Assembly: GCA_043744275.1 (NCBI GenBank)
Contig: JAYTUY010000240.1
Span: forward strand, 1 to 14,581
Length of the DNA stretch: 14,581 nucleotides
Reading direction: 5' to 3'
Origin: JAAFJT01 sp043744275
Lineage (GTDB): Bacteria; Bacteroidota; Bacteroidia; Chitinophagales; Saprospiraceae
Positions within the stretch are counted from its first letter, which is position 1; each line of letters starts with the position of its first letter. The notes under the pieces were generated by a model. The model worked only from the letters and a program-made list of their open reading frames with translations, was not told the origin of the DNA and made no database searches. Below are positions 1 to 7,121 of this stretch, one piece after another. The translations under genes were made by a program, and so were the position numbers.

Positions 1-3
1 ATA

Positions 4-39
4 AAAAAAAGCGGATTCATCACTGAATTCGCTTTTTTT
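4..39. terminator. Bidirectional intrinsic terminator
   Basis: A 15-bp stem (4-18 with 25-39, one G-T wobble) closes a six-base loop. A run of A before it and T after it gives a U-tract on either strand. It lies downstream of the minus-strand peroxiredoxin gene and would also end a gene entering from the left edge. Confidence 0.8.
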
Positions 40-48
40 ATGCAAAAT

Positions 49-57
49 ACTGAGGGG
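49..57 (+). repeat. ACTGAGGGG dispersed motif, copy 1 (4 G)
   Basis: ACTGAG plus four G, preceded by AAT and followed by TTT. It is intergenic, between the terminator at 4-39 and the palindrome at 82-113. Confidence 0.8.
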
Positions 58-81
58 TTTATAGCTATTTATGGCGTTTTA

Positions 82-113
82 GATTTACTAAATTTTTAAA
101 AATTTAGTAAATC
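82..113. terminator. Perfect 32-base palindrome 3' of the peroxiredoxin gene
   Basis: Bases 82-97 are the exact reverse complement of 98-113 with no spacer, so in RNA the central AT would open as a small loop. It begins 22 bases past the peroxiredoxin stop codon. It is very AT-rich and the position suits transcription termination or mRNA 3'-end stabilisation, but a dyad binding site cannot be excluded. Confidence 0.5.
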
Positions 114-135
114 ATTCTGCTGCAAAAAATACATT

Positions 136-594
136 TTACACCAATTCCAAAAGTTGAGCAGCATGATTACCCGTTTCAACTTTATCAATAATATGCTGAA
201 TCTTACCTTTTTCATCAATCAAAAAAGTGGTGCGATGAACGCCATCAAACTCTCGACCCATGAATTTTTTTAAGCCCCAAACACCATAGTCATTCAGCAT
301 TTTTAAATCCGTATCCGCCACAAGGCTAAAAGGAAAGGCATATTTTTTAATAAAACCTTGATGCTTTTTGACTGAATCAGGGCTTACACCAAGCAATTCA
401 ATACCATTTGCCTTCAAATCTGCATAATAGTCGCGAAGATTACAAGCTTCCGCCGTGCAACCGGGCGTATTATCAGCAGGGTAAAAAAACAGAGCCAATT
501 TTTTTCCTTTAAAATCAGAGAGGCTGACCATTTCACTTTTTTCATTCAATGCTGCAAAATCAGGCGCGGCGTCACCTACTTTCAGATGTTTCAT
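136..594 (-). CDS. bcp: Thioredoxin-dependent peroxiredoxin, Bcp/PrxQ type
   Basis: This cytoplasmic thiol peroxidase reduces H2O2 and organic hydroperoxides using thioredoxin. From the Met at 594 the protein has 152 residues, the usual Bcp length, and starts MKHLKVGDAAPDF like family members. The peroxidatic cysteine is C46 in NTPGCTAEAC and the resolving cysteine is C51, the five-residue spacing of atypical two-cysteine PrxQ enzymes. The C-terminal GVHRTTFLID segment is also conserved in the family. An in-frame Met at 654 would add 20 residues with no family similarity, so the inner start is preferred; neither has a clear ribosome binding site. It is a single gene, divergent from the membrane protein at 758, with a palindrome and terminator behind it. 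Identity is secure; the start is less so. Confidence 0.93.
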   Translation of the reverse strand: MKHLKVGDAAPDFAALNEKSEMVSLSDFKGKKLALFFYPADNTPGCTAEACNLRDYYADLKANGIELLGVSPDSVKKHQGFIKKYAFPFSLVADTDLKMLNDYGVWGLKKFMGREFDGVHRTTFLIDEKGKIQHIIDKVETGNHAAQLLELV

Positions 595-671
595 ATCAGG
601 ATGGTTACTGTTTGTAAAAAATGATATTATCGATGATGTAATTCCTTTATTCATACCGTTTGTAACAAAAT

Positions 672-681
672 ACTGAGGGGG
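672..681 (+). repeat. ACTGAGGGG dispersed motif, copy 2 (5 G)
   Basis: ACTGAG plus five G followed by TTG, in the gap between divergent genes. It ends 17 bases before the alternative peroxiredoxin start at 654. Confidence 0.85.
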
Positions 682-692
682 TTGTTCAAAAT

Positions 693-733
693 AATTAGGA
701 ATTAGGAAATTCCTAATTCCTAATTCCTAATTA
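693..733. repeat. Heptad-repeat hairpin in a divergent intergenic gap
   Basis: Bases 693-708 pair perfectly with 710-725 around a single central base (16-bp arms). The arms are tandem copies of a seven-base unit, AATTAGG on the left and its complement CCTAATT on the right, with an extra right-hand unit to about 733. Unlike the other heptad hairpins here it lies between divergently transcribed genes, so it is not a simple terminator. It may instead act on a 5' UTR or as a protein-binding dyad. Confidence 0.75.
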
Positions 734-757
734 ACAATTGTTCCTTACATTAGCACA

Positions 758-2449
758 ATGAAATTTTCTTTTTATAAAAATATCCTCTATCAGCAATATT
801 GCTGCTTTTTGATACTCACTTTGCTGATGTATTTCAATACTCGGCACGCTGGTTTCGTCACGGATTTTTTAGGTTGGCAAAGTGATTTTGATAGTAATAA
901 TGCTTGGGCAGTCATCAATGGCGACAGATACAATATTAAAAGTTTTTACCATTTTACGCATATTCTTATGTACGCAATGACTACCGCTTTTCGACTCAAC
1001 GGAACGGCTTGGTTTCTTCTTTTTTCGAGCCTATTTGCATTGAATGGGCTGCTTGTTTTTCGCTTATTTATTTATCTTTTCAATAAATTACAAATCCCCA
1101 ATTCAACTGCTATTGCAAGTGTCGGCATACTCTTTTTTATGCTCTCGCCTTATCAAGCTGAGGTGATGGTTTGGCGGGCATCGTTTCATTATTTGACGGG
1201 TTTTGCGATGATGTTGGGTTTTGTGCATTTAGCATTACAGTATGCTGATAATCAACGGTTTAAATATTTTATTTGGGCAACTATTATCTTCTTTTGCTCA
1301 ATATTTTCCTTAGAGTTTTTTCTGTTTACGCCCTTTGTTGTCTTGATTATAATGGTGTTTTTACACCTGAATTTTCCTCAAAGTTTTGATCTAAAAAATG
1401 CATTAATTCGCTTCGTCGGCATACCCCTCAGTATGGTAGCCGGTTATTTCATTTTATATCGTTTGACGCATGAAAAATGGATAGCGCACTATGGTTCTAA
1501 AAATCATACGGCACTTATTTCCCCTGAATCTTTTGCAACTTATGGCAAATATATTGCGAAGTATTTAGGCTTTGTTCGGCATTATAAACACACGATAAAA
1601 GAGACATTTTTTGCTGATTTTAATACCCCCTCAGTATCCTGGCTTATTTTGATAGTTGTGCTTTCAACAGCAGTACTTGGTTTAGTTTTATTGAAAAAAA
1701 TGAGCAAGCGTAATCGGTTGATATTCTTAAATTTCGGCTTGTTTTCGTTGCTGATTTCACCTGTTTTGACACTCTATTTTTCTTACACATTATTGACTGA
1801 AAATGACCGCTATGGCTATATGGCTTCGGCATTTTTATTCATGGGTTTAGCTTTAATTTTATCGAAACTACCTAAATTTTTCTTTTACAGTATTTCAATT
1901 ATTTACCTCTGTTTATCCACATATTTACTATTGAAAACTAATAGAAACTGGTATAAATCTGAAAAAATTTTCACGAGTTTAGTGAAGCAATATTCTCCCG
2001 AAAGTATAGAAGAAAAGGACGCCGACGAAGTACTCATTTTGAATGCACCTGATAATTATGCCGGGATGCCCATGTTTAGAGTTTTAGCGGAGGAATCGGG
2101 CGTGAAAGAAGCGATTGAAATTTATCAACATCGAAAGTTAAATTCACGCATGATTGACGTAGCGCAATACAACATGACCACGCCCGACGATGGCGCACAT
2201 GTAAGAGTGGATTCCGTGAACCAAATTGTGGTTATTTTTAATCAATGGGGCAATTGGTGGTGGCGAGCAGGCAAAGGCGCAACGAATTATGAAAATGAAT
2301 TGTATAAAATTAAGTTTGATTATAATGGCTGCGGCAATTGCTATCAGTTGACTTTTAAAAATATTAATCCGCACCGTTTGTTGCTGTTTCAAGTAGGCAA
2401 TCAATTTAAAAAGGTGGATATGTCTCTGATTGGAGTTAAGCAGCGGTAA
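758..2449 (+). CDS. Multi-pass membrane protein, possible GT-C-like glycosyltransferase
   Basis: A 563-residue integral membrane protein with about ten or more hydrophobic segments from residue 10 to about 395, then a soluble C-terminal region of roughly 160 residues. An N-terminal loop rich in aspartate and aromatic residues (after FLGWQSDFDSNNAW) and the segment LSPYQAEVMVWRASFHYL between membrane spans recall GT-C fold membrane glycosyltransferases, where a first-loop acid and a PxxxExVxW motif recur. This is a fold-level resemblance only; no substrate can be named. The tail has a GCGNC motif (about residues 526-530) of unknown role. The ATG at 758 is the only start before the hydrophobic region. 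It carries two copies of the dispersed motif (1424 and 1626), read in different frames. Confidence 0.7.
   Translation: MKFSFYKNILYQQYCCFLILTLLMYFNTRHAGFVTDFLGWQSDFDSNNAWAVINGDRYNIKSFYHFTHILMYAMTTAFRLNGTAWFLLFSSLFALNGLLVFRLFIYLFNKLQIPNSTAIASVGILFFMLSPYQAEVMVWRASFHYLTGFAMMLGFVHLALQYADNQRFKYFIWATIIFFCSIFSLEFFLFTPFVVLIIMVFLHLNFPQSFDLKNALIRFVGIPLSMVAGYFILYRLTHEKWIAHYGSKNHTALISPESFATYGKYIAKYLGFVRHYKHTIKETFFADFNTPSVSWLILIVVLSTAVLGLVLLKKMSKRNRLIFLNFGLFSLLISPVLTLYFSYTLLTENDRYGYMASAFLFMGLALILSKLPKFFFYSISIIYLCLSTYLLLKTNRNWYKSEKIFTSLVKQYSPESIEEKDADEVLILNAPDNYAGMPMFRVLAEESGVKEAIEIYQHRKLNSRMIDVAQYNMTTPDDGAHVRVDSVNQIVVIFNQWGNWWWRAGKGATNYENELYKIKFDYNGCGNCYQLTFKNINPHRLLLFQVGNQFKKVDMSLIGVKQR
1424..1432 (-). 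repeat. ACTGAGGGG dispersed motif, copy 3 (4 G)
   Basis: Appears as CCCCTCAGT on the plus strand inside the membrane-protein gene. It is read in the frame that gives Pro-Leu-Ser. Confidence 0.85.
1626..1635 (-). repeat. ACTGAGGGG dispersed motif, copy 4 (5 G)
   Basis: Appears as CCCCCTCAGT on the plus strand in the same gene as copy 3, but read in another frame (Pro-Ser-Val). The flanking base after the G run is T on the motif strand. Confidence 0.85.
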
Positions 2450-2480
2450 ATTCCATTATTATTTTAAAAATTGATTACCT

Positions 2481-2504
2481 AATTTTAATTTTTTAATTAA
2501 AATT
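2481..2504. terminator. AT-only hairpin between membrane protein and rhodanese genes
   Basis: A 10-bp perfect stem (2481-2490 with 2495-2504) closes a TTTT loop, 31 bases past the stop codon at 2449. With only A and T pairs it is a weak hairpin. It may be a terminator or simply a chance AT palindrome. Confidence 0.35.
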
Positions 2505-2552
2505 TTGCCTTGAAAAATGCGTTTTTACAAGTAAAATAAAGAAAATTACATC

Positions 2553-3071
2553 ATGAAATACATTTTCCTGCTTCTTTTCAGTATTAAAATATGGAGTTGC
2601 ACAGCGCAACAACCTGCCGATAGAGCGCATACTTTAAACCCTGAATTTGATAAAAAAATAGCCAGTTGGATTAATTTTACGGTGCCGACACTCAGCCCCG
2701 AGATGGTTAAAAAAATGCCTGATGCGGTTCTACTCGATGCTCGGGAGCGAGCGGAATATGATGTTAGCCATTTGCCAAAAGCTATTTTTATAGGTTATAA
2801 TAAATTTGAAAAAGATGTCTTGAAAGATGTGCCGAAAGATAAACCGATTGTGGTGTATTGCTCCATTGGTTATAGGAGTGAAAAGATAGGTGAAAAACTG
2901 CAAAAAATGGGTTTTACAAAAGTCTATAACTTATACGGAAGCATATTTGAATGGGTCAATCAAGGCAACCAAGTGGTTGATAATCAAGGAGTTGCGACGA
3001 AAAAGGTGCATACTTTCAATCGCTCATGGAGCAAATGGGTGGATAAAAATATGGCGGAGAAGGTTTATTAG
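2553..3071 (+). CDS. Secreted rhodanese-domain (sulfurtransferase-like) protein
   Basis: A 172-residue protein with an N-terminal export signal (hydrophobic residues 3-12). Cys16 in IWSC may be a lipidation site, though the lipobox is imperfect. One rhodanese domain spans about residues 45-140: LLDARERAEYDVSHLPKA is the conserved first half and VYCSIGYRSEKIG holds the active-site Cys103, which would carry a persulfide or react with a thiol. It would act in the periplasm, probably on sulfur transfer or thiol chemistry; the substrate is unknown. It is 103 bases downstream of the membrane-protein gene on the same strand, and a strong hairpin follows directly after the stop. Confidence 0.88.
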   Translation: MKYIFLLLFSIKIWSCTAQQPADRAHTLNPEFDKKIASWINFTVPTLSPEMVKKMPDAVLLDARERAEYDVSHLPKAIFIGYNKFEKDVLKDVPKDKPIVVYCSIGYRSEKIGEKLQKMGFTKVYNLYGSIFEWVNQGNQVVDNQGVATKKVHTFNRSWSKWVDKNMAEKVY

Positions 3072-3138
3072 TTGTTGGTTGTTGGTTATTGGTTTGTCAA
3101 AAAAAACCAATAACCAATAACTAATAACCAATAACCAA
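3071..3138. terminator. Heptad-repeat hairpin, bidirectional terminator between convergent genes
   Basis: Arms 3071-3095 and 3104-3128 form 25 bp; three pairs are G-U in plus-strand RNA. The loop starts with GTCAAA (3096-3101). The right arm is five tandem copies of a heptamer (AACCAAT, one copy AACTAAT), and the array runs to the stop of the facing gene. It fills the whole gap between the convergent rhodanese and permease genes. Confidence 0.7.
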
Positions 3139-3139
3139 T

Positions 3140-4363
3140 TTACTCCTCTTTCATCACCGTTTCCACGCGCATGGCTCTCAAAGCGGCTGGTAATGAAGCC
3201 AATAAACCAATGACAATAACGGTAGTAGCCACTACCACAAAATCGATCGTTTTCAAAGCTACAGGATACCGATCACTTGCAAAACCAGGTGGCAAAGGCA
3301 CAAGCCCCCCCTCAGTATAAACGTGTAAAAGATATAAAATAATGGCGATGACAAAGCCACTCACCAATCCCATTCCGCATAAAAGTAAACCCTCATTGAG
3401 AAAAATATTGCGAATGAGTTTATCCTGTGAACCCATACTTTTGAGGATTGAAATGTCTTGTTTTTTCTCTAAAACCATCATCCACAGAGAGCCGACCATG
3501 TTAAACGCAACTAAAAGAATGGTCAAACTTAAAATAGCATAGCTCATCCATTTTTCAATATTCATCAATTTTAGAAAAGCTTCGTCTTGCTGATAATGGT
3601 CTTTGACAGTAAAATCATTGCCCATAATGGCTCTAATTTCTGAGAGGGCAGATGAAGCATTGGCGTCGGGTTTGAGCTTAATTTCGTAGGCACTCACTTC
3701 ATTTTCGGCATTCAAAATATCTCTAACAAATTGCAGATTGGTCAAAACATATTGATTATCCACCTCAGATTGGATAACAAAAGCACCTGCTGGATAAACA
3801 AATTCTTTCTTAAATGGCTGCTCCAAAATCCCTACTTCGCCGCGTTTAGGCATGTAAATACTGAGGGGGGTAAGCATATTGCGTTCGTATACGCCCAATT
3901 GATTTCTTATGCCGCCGCCTAAAACAGCATAATTATTTTGAGCATCGTGTAGCAAATATCGCCCTTCGCGCACCGTCGAATCTATCCTATTTATTTTGCT
4001 GAAATTATCGTCTACACCTTTCAAAGTACCAATGGCTTGCGTTTTTTCATACTCAAAAAAGGCAGTTTCTTCAAGTGTTTCAGATAGTAAATCAACACCT
4101 TTAATTTGACGCAACTGATTGATTTTCAATGAATCAGATATAAACGTTTTTCCTTTTGTGGCGACTATTTTAACATCGGGATTGAAGTTGCTCATCATGC
4201 CCGTTATCAATTTTTCAAAACCATTGAAAACCGACAATACCAGCACCAAAGCCGCCGCCCCCAATGCCAAACCCAACACCGAAATACCACTAATAATATT
4301 AATGGCATTGGTGCTTTTCTTTGCAAAAAGATAACGCCGCGCTATTTTTAGAGATAAATTCAT
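3140..4363 (-). CDS. LolC/E-like ABC transporter permease (FtsX family)
   Basis: Inner-membrane permease of the MacB/LolC/E/FtsX type, probably for lipoprotein release towards the outer membrane. From the Met at 4363 it has 407 residues and begins MNLSLKIARRYLFAKK, the usual start of this family. Topology fits: one membrane segment at about 20-46, a large periplasmic domain (about 47-265), then three segments with the conserved VLEKKQDISILKSMGS stretch after the first of them. An upstream Met at 4414 lies within the heptad hairpin and adds 17 unrelated residues, so it is rejected. No ATPase partner (LolD) lies in the window, which is common for Bacteroidota. It follows the kinase-RapZ gene on the same strand, separated by a hairpin. 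It contains motif copies with runs of 7 and 6 G. Confidence 0.85.
   Translation of the reverse strand: MNLSLKIARRYLFAKKSTNAINIISGISVLGLALGAAALVLVLSVFNGFEKLITGMMSNFNPDVKIVATKGKTFISDSLKINQLRQIKGVDLLSETLEETAFFEYEKTQAIGTLKGVDDNFSKINRIDSTVREGRYLLHDAQNNYAVLGGGIRNQLGVYERNMLTPLSIYMPKRGEVGILEQPFKKEFVYPAGAFVIQSEVDNQYVLTNLQFVRDILNAENEVSAYEIKLKPDANASSALSEIRAIMGNDFTVKDHYQQDEAFLKLMNIEKWMSYAILSLTILLVAFNMVGSLWMMVLEKKQDISILKSMGSQDKLIRNIFLNEGLLLCGMGLVSGFVIAIILYLLHVYTEGGLVPLPPGFASDRYPVALKTIDFVVVATTVIVIGLLASLPAALRAMRVETVMKEE
3305..3316 (-). repeat. ACTGAGGGG dispersed motif, copy 5 (7 G)
   Basis: The longest G run in the window. On the gene's sense strand it reads ACTGAGGGGGGG and encodes Thr-Glu-Gly-Gly near the C terminus of the permease. 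It is one of two copies in which the G run is not followed by T. Confidence 0.85.
3860..3870 (+). repeat. ACTGAGGGG dispersed motif, copy 6 (6 G)
   Basis: Inside the permease gene and opposite in orientation to copy 5. The gene's sense strand has the C-rich form, read as Pro-Leu-Ser. The G run is followed by T. Confidence 0.85.
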
Positions 4364-4387
4364 AATAATTGAGAGTTGAGAGTTTTT

Positions 4388-4432
4388 GAGTTGAAAGTTT
4401 TGAGTTGAAATCAAGAGTCAAACTTTCAACTC
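4388..4432. terminator. Heptad-repeat hairpin between kinase-RapZ and permease genes
   Basis: A perfect 13-bp inner stem pairs 4388-4400 with 4420-4432, with GTCAAA at 4417-4422 beside the loop. The repeat structure extends to about 4368 and 4448; the right side contains tandem CAACTCA heptads. It begins directly after the stop codon of the upstream gene on the minus strand, so it is probably that gene's terminator or an attenuator before the permease gene. Confidence 0.6.
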
Positions 4433-4448
4433 ACAACTCACAACTCTT

Positions 4449-5894
4449 TTAGTTGATCCATTTCTTTTTTTCCTGTTCAATATGATGCAATTCTATTTTG
4501 ACACCATATTTATCTTTTAAATGTTTTGCCATGGCATCCGCCGCATATACGGAACGATGCTGCCCGCCCGTGCAACCGAAATTAACCATGAGGCTATCGA
4601 AACCACGCTCCAGATATGTCTCAACCGCTTTATCCACAATCGGGAAAACATTTTGTAGAAAAGGCTCCATAACAGATTGGTTTTTCAAATAATCCATCAC
4701 GGGTTTATCCCGACCCGTCAACTTTTTATACTCAACAAAACGCCCTGGATTGTCGATGAAACGGCAATCGAAAGCGAAGCCACCGCCGTTGCCAGTTGGG
4801 TCGGGCGGGTAACTGGTTTTGCGATAAGAGAAAGAATTCACCTTCACCACCAGCGGACTATCTTTATATTTTTTCTTATCAAAACCTTCAAAAGCATCAC
4901 TTTTACAAATTAATTCAAGGCATTTAAACAATTCAGGCAATTTGACAGGCAATTTTATAAAGCCTAAAATCTGCTCCATTTGGTCAATCGCGAATGGAAT
5001 GCTGCTAATAAAATGCTCTCGTCGCTCATATAATCCCCTAAATCCATAAGCCCCTAACGCCTGCAAACAGCGAATCAACACATAGCCATAATATTGCTCG
5101 GTGAAAAAACGGCGGTCAATCGTAATCATGGAATCCACCTTATCCATATAATTTTCAAAAAGTTGCTTTTTTACTGAGGGGGGTACGCCGCCCTTCGCTT
5201 GATAGAGTAGCGAAGCGACATCATATTGCAACGCACCTTTTCTACCACCTTGATAATCAATGAAATACGGTTCATTATTTTTTATCATAATATTCCGAGA
5301 TTGAAAATCTCGAAACAAAAAATGGCTACAATCTGCCAAAAGTAGATAGTCTGTAAACCGTTGAAAATCATCTTCAAGGGCTTGCTCATCGAAGGGAATT
5401 TTAGCAAGTTTGAGGAAATAATGCTTGAAGTAATTCAAATCCCACATCATACTTTGCTTATCAAAAGCTGCACGAGGATACGAAACCGAATAGTCCAAAT
5501 CCTCTCCGCCCTTCACCTGCAAATCTGCTAAATGAAAAAGAGATTTTTGATATAAATTGACCAAATCATCAGTCCACTCTTCACCGACTTGAGGCAACAT
5601 ACTGAAAAGTTGAGTATCACCCAAATCTTCTTGTAGATACACGCCATTGAGGAGATTTTCAGTATAAATTTCAGGAACACGCAAGCTTTTTTTCCAAAAA
5701 TGTTGTGTAAAACGGATAAAAGCTTTGTTTTCTTTAAAATCAGCATTATATGCCCCTATTGCGCTCTTGGTTTCGCCAATGAGTCTGAAATATCGACGGT
5801 CGCTTCCTGCTTGCATGAGCTGATCCATTTTTATAGCAGACTCACCCGACCATTCTTCAAATAATTTGGGTAAAAGAAGTTGATAATTTTTCAT
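4449..5894 (-). CDS. Aminosugar-kinase-like (APH fold) / RapZ C-terminal fusion protein
   Basis: A 481-residue two-domain cytoplasmic protein. Residues 1-320 form an aminoglycoside-phosphotransferase-fold kinase: SDRRYFRL at 31-38 resembles the start of cell-wall sugar kinases such as AmgK, FRDFQSRN (194-201) supplies the catalytic Asp196 and Asn201, and FIDYQGG (211-217) the metal-binding Asp213. Residues about 347-474 match the RapZ C-terminal domain, with GCTGGQHRS at 440-448, the loop that helps bind glucosamine-6-phosphate in E. coli RapZ. The P-loop domain of full RapZ is absent. The inference is an amino-sugar kinase joined to an amino-sugar-phosphate sensor, acting in cell-wall sugar salvage or its control. 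An exact -7 box lies about 70 bases upstream, so it probably has its own promoter despite following dprA. Confidence 0.87.
   Translation of the reverse strand: MKNYQLLLPKLFEEWSGESAIKMDQLMQAGSDRRYFRLIGETKSAIGAYNADFKENKAFIRFTQHFWKKSLRVPEIYTENLLNGVYLQEDLGDTQLFSMLPQVGEEWTDDLVNLYQKSLFHLADLQVKGGEDLDYSVSYPRAAFDKQSMMWDLNYFKHYFLKLAKIPFDEQALEDDFQRFTDYLLLADCSHFLFRDFQSRNIMIKNNEPYFIDYQGGRKGALQYDVASLLYQAKGGVPPSVKKQLFENYMDKVDSMITIDRRFFTEQYYGYVLIRCLQALGAYGFRGLYERREHFISSIPFAIDQMEQILGFIKLPVKLPELFKCLELICKSDAFEGFDKKKYKDSPLVVKVNSFSYRKTSYPPDPTGNGGGFAFDCRFIDNPGRFVEYKKLTGRDKPVMDYLKNQSVMEPFLQNVFPIVDKAVETYLERGFDSLMVNFGCTGGQHRSVYAADAMAKHLKDKYGVKIELHHIEQEKKKWIN
5173..5183 (+). repeat. ACTGAGGGG dispersed motif, copy 7 (6 G)
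   Basis: In the kinase half of the fusion gene. The sense strand reads the C-rich form as Pro-Pro-Ser-Val (residues 238-241), a frame different from copy 6. The G run is followed by T. Confidence 0.85.
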
Positions 5895-5952
5895 AAAAAT
5901 CTATAAATTACTGAAATATATGCCGCATTTCGCTTCATCACGCTCTGCGTTG

Positions 5953-5962
5953 ACTGAGGGGG
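5953..5962 (+). repeat. ACTGAGGGG dispersed motif, copy 8 (5 G)
   Basis: Intergenic between dprA and the fusion gene, in the predicted 5' UTR of the latter and overlapping its likely transcription start. It is preceded by G rather than T. Confidence 0.85.
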
Positions 5963-5964
5963 TG

Positions 5965-5972
5965 CAAAGGTA
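5965..5972 (-). promoter_or_regulatory. Bacteroidota -7 promoter box (TACCTTTG)
   Basis: On the minus strand this reads TACCTTTG, an exact TAnnTTTG box. No clear TTTG -33 element is seen at the expected spacing. Transcription would start within or beside motif copy 8 and give a leader of about 60 bases for the kinase-RapZ gene. Confidence 0.55.
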
Positions 5973-6020
5973 AGAAACCGTAAAATATAAAATGATAAAT
6001 TTAAAATGTACAAGTTTACA

Positions 6021-7121
6021 CTACCTATTGAATGCATACCTCTTGCCGGGTAACGACCTAATCATACCTTTAAATTCTAATTGGAGTAACAAACCAGCAA
6101 TCATGCTATGCGATAATTTAGACTGAAAACCAATGGCATCTATCAAAGTGCCGCTGTCGGATTGTTTTAAAATATCAACTATAAGATGTTCATTATCAGT
6201 GAGTTCTAAAAAAAGTTGTGATTGAATGCCTCTGTGATTATCCAACTCATCCCATCGCATGATTTTAGCAAAATCCGCAGCAGATTCGATAAGATGTGCT
6301 TTGCCATTTTTTATTAGGCTATTGCAGCCGCGAGACATTTTATCGCCCACCCGACCAGGCACTGTAAACACATCTTTACCATAAGCCAAAGCCATATTGA
6401 CGGTAATCATGGAGCCACCTTGCTCCTCTGTTTCAACCACTATCAAGGCATCGGTCATGCCTGCTATGATGCGATTGCGCATAGGAAAATGCTCGCGATC
6501 AGGATCTTCATCGCTCGGATATTCAGTGAGCAAACCGCCTATTTCGCACATTCTTTTGGCAGTATCTTGGTGCTGAGAAGGGTAAATTCGCTGCAAACCG
6601 CTACCCATAACGCCGACTGTCGGGATAGATAATTCAAGGCATTTTCTATGTGCTGTCACATCTACTCCGAAAGCTAAACCACTGATAATCAATGCATTAT
6701 ATTGCATCAACCCCTCAGTAATTTCCTCTGTCATGCGGGTGCCATATGCTGAAGGCTTGCGCGTACCGACGATACCAACGATGCGAGCTTGATTCAAATC
6801 CGCCGCGCCTTTGTAGTAAAGAAGTACAGGGCAATCATGCTCGGCTTGAAGCCGATGAGGGTAATCGGCATCGGTATGAAATAGAACTTTTATGGCATTT
6901 TTTTCAATGAATTGAATTTCTTTTTCAGCCCATTTCAAAACATTTTGTGTTAAAATACTATCGGCAACAGCCGTACCTACATTGGGTACGGATAAGAGTA
7001 ATTTTTTATTTGCCTTAAAAACAGCTTCTGCGCTGCCGCAATGGCTAATCAAATTTTTGGCAGTGACAGCCCCTACTTTAGGTATTTTAGTCAATGCCAC
7101 TCGATACAACAATTCGCTCAT
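6021..7121 (-). CDS. dprA: DNA-processing protein DprA (Smf)
   Basis: DprA binds incoming single-stranded DNA during natural transformation and loads RecA on it. This 366-residue protein has the full layout: a helix-hairpin-helix region (about 10-55), a Rossmann-like DprA domain (about 80-290) and a C-terminal winged helix (about 300-366). Conserved motifs are VGTRKPSAYG (118-127), ISGLAFGVDVTAH (146-158), GSGLQRIYP (173-181), FPMRNRIIAG (212-221) and VPGRVGD (254-260). No truncation is seen. DprA occurs in many bacteria not known to be transformable, so it alone does not prove competence. It heads a minus-strand run, and carries motif copy 9 in the codons Thr-Glu-Gly. Confidence 0.95.
   Translation of the reverse strand: MSELLYRVALTKIPKVGAVTAKNLISHCGSAEAVFKANKKLLLSVPNVGTAVADSILTQNVLKWAEKEIQFIEKNAIKVLFHTDADYPHRLQAEHDCPVLLYYKGAADLNQARIVGIVGTRKPSAYGTRMTEEITEGLMQYNALIISGLAFGVDVTAHRKCLELSIPTVGVMGSGLQRIYPSQHQDTAKRMCEIGGLLTEYPSDEDPDREHFPMRNRIIAGMTDALIVVETEEQGGSMITVNMALAYGKDVFTVPGRVGDKMSRGCNSLIKNGKAHLIESAADFAKIMRWDELDNHRGIQSQLFLELTDNEHLIVDILKQSDSGTLIDAIGFQSKLSHSMIAGLLLQLEFKGMIRSLPGKRYAFNR
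6711..6719 (-). repeat. ACTGAGGGG dispersed motif, copy 9 (4 G)
   Basis: Inside dprA, with the G-rich form on the sense strand, read as Thr-Glu-Gly (residues 135-137). The G run is followed by TTG. Confidence 0.85.

Noticed and set aside
693..733. Inverted repeat considered as an insertion-sequence end
   Set aside because: No transposase, target duplication or matching distant end was found; the heptad structure explains it better.
746..753. TACATTAG as a -7 box for the membrane-protein gene
   Set aside because: It differs from TAnnTTTG and leaves only four bases before the ATG.
3071..3138. Tandem repeats considered as a CRISPR array
   Set aside because: The units are seven bases with no spacers and form one long hairpin; no cas gene is present.
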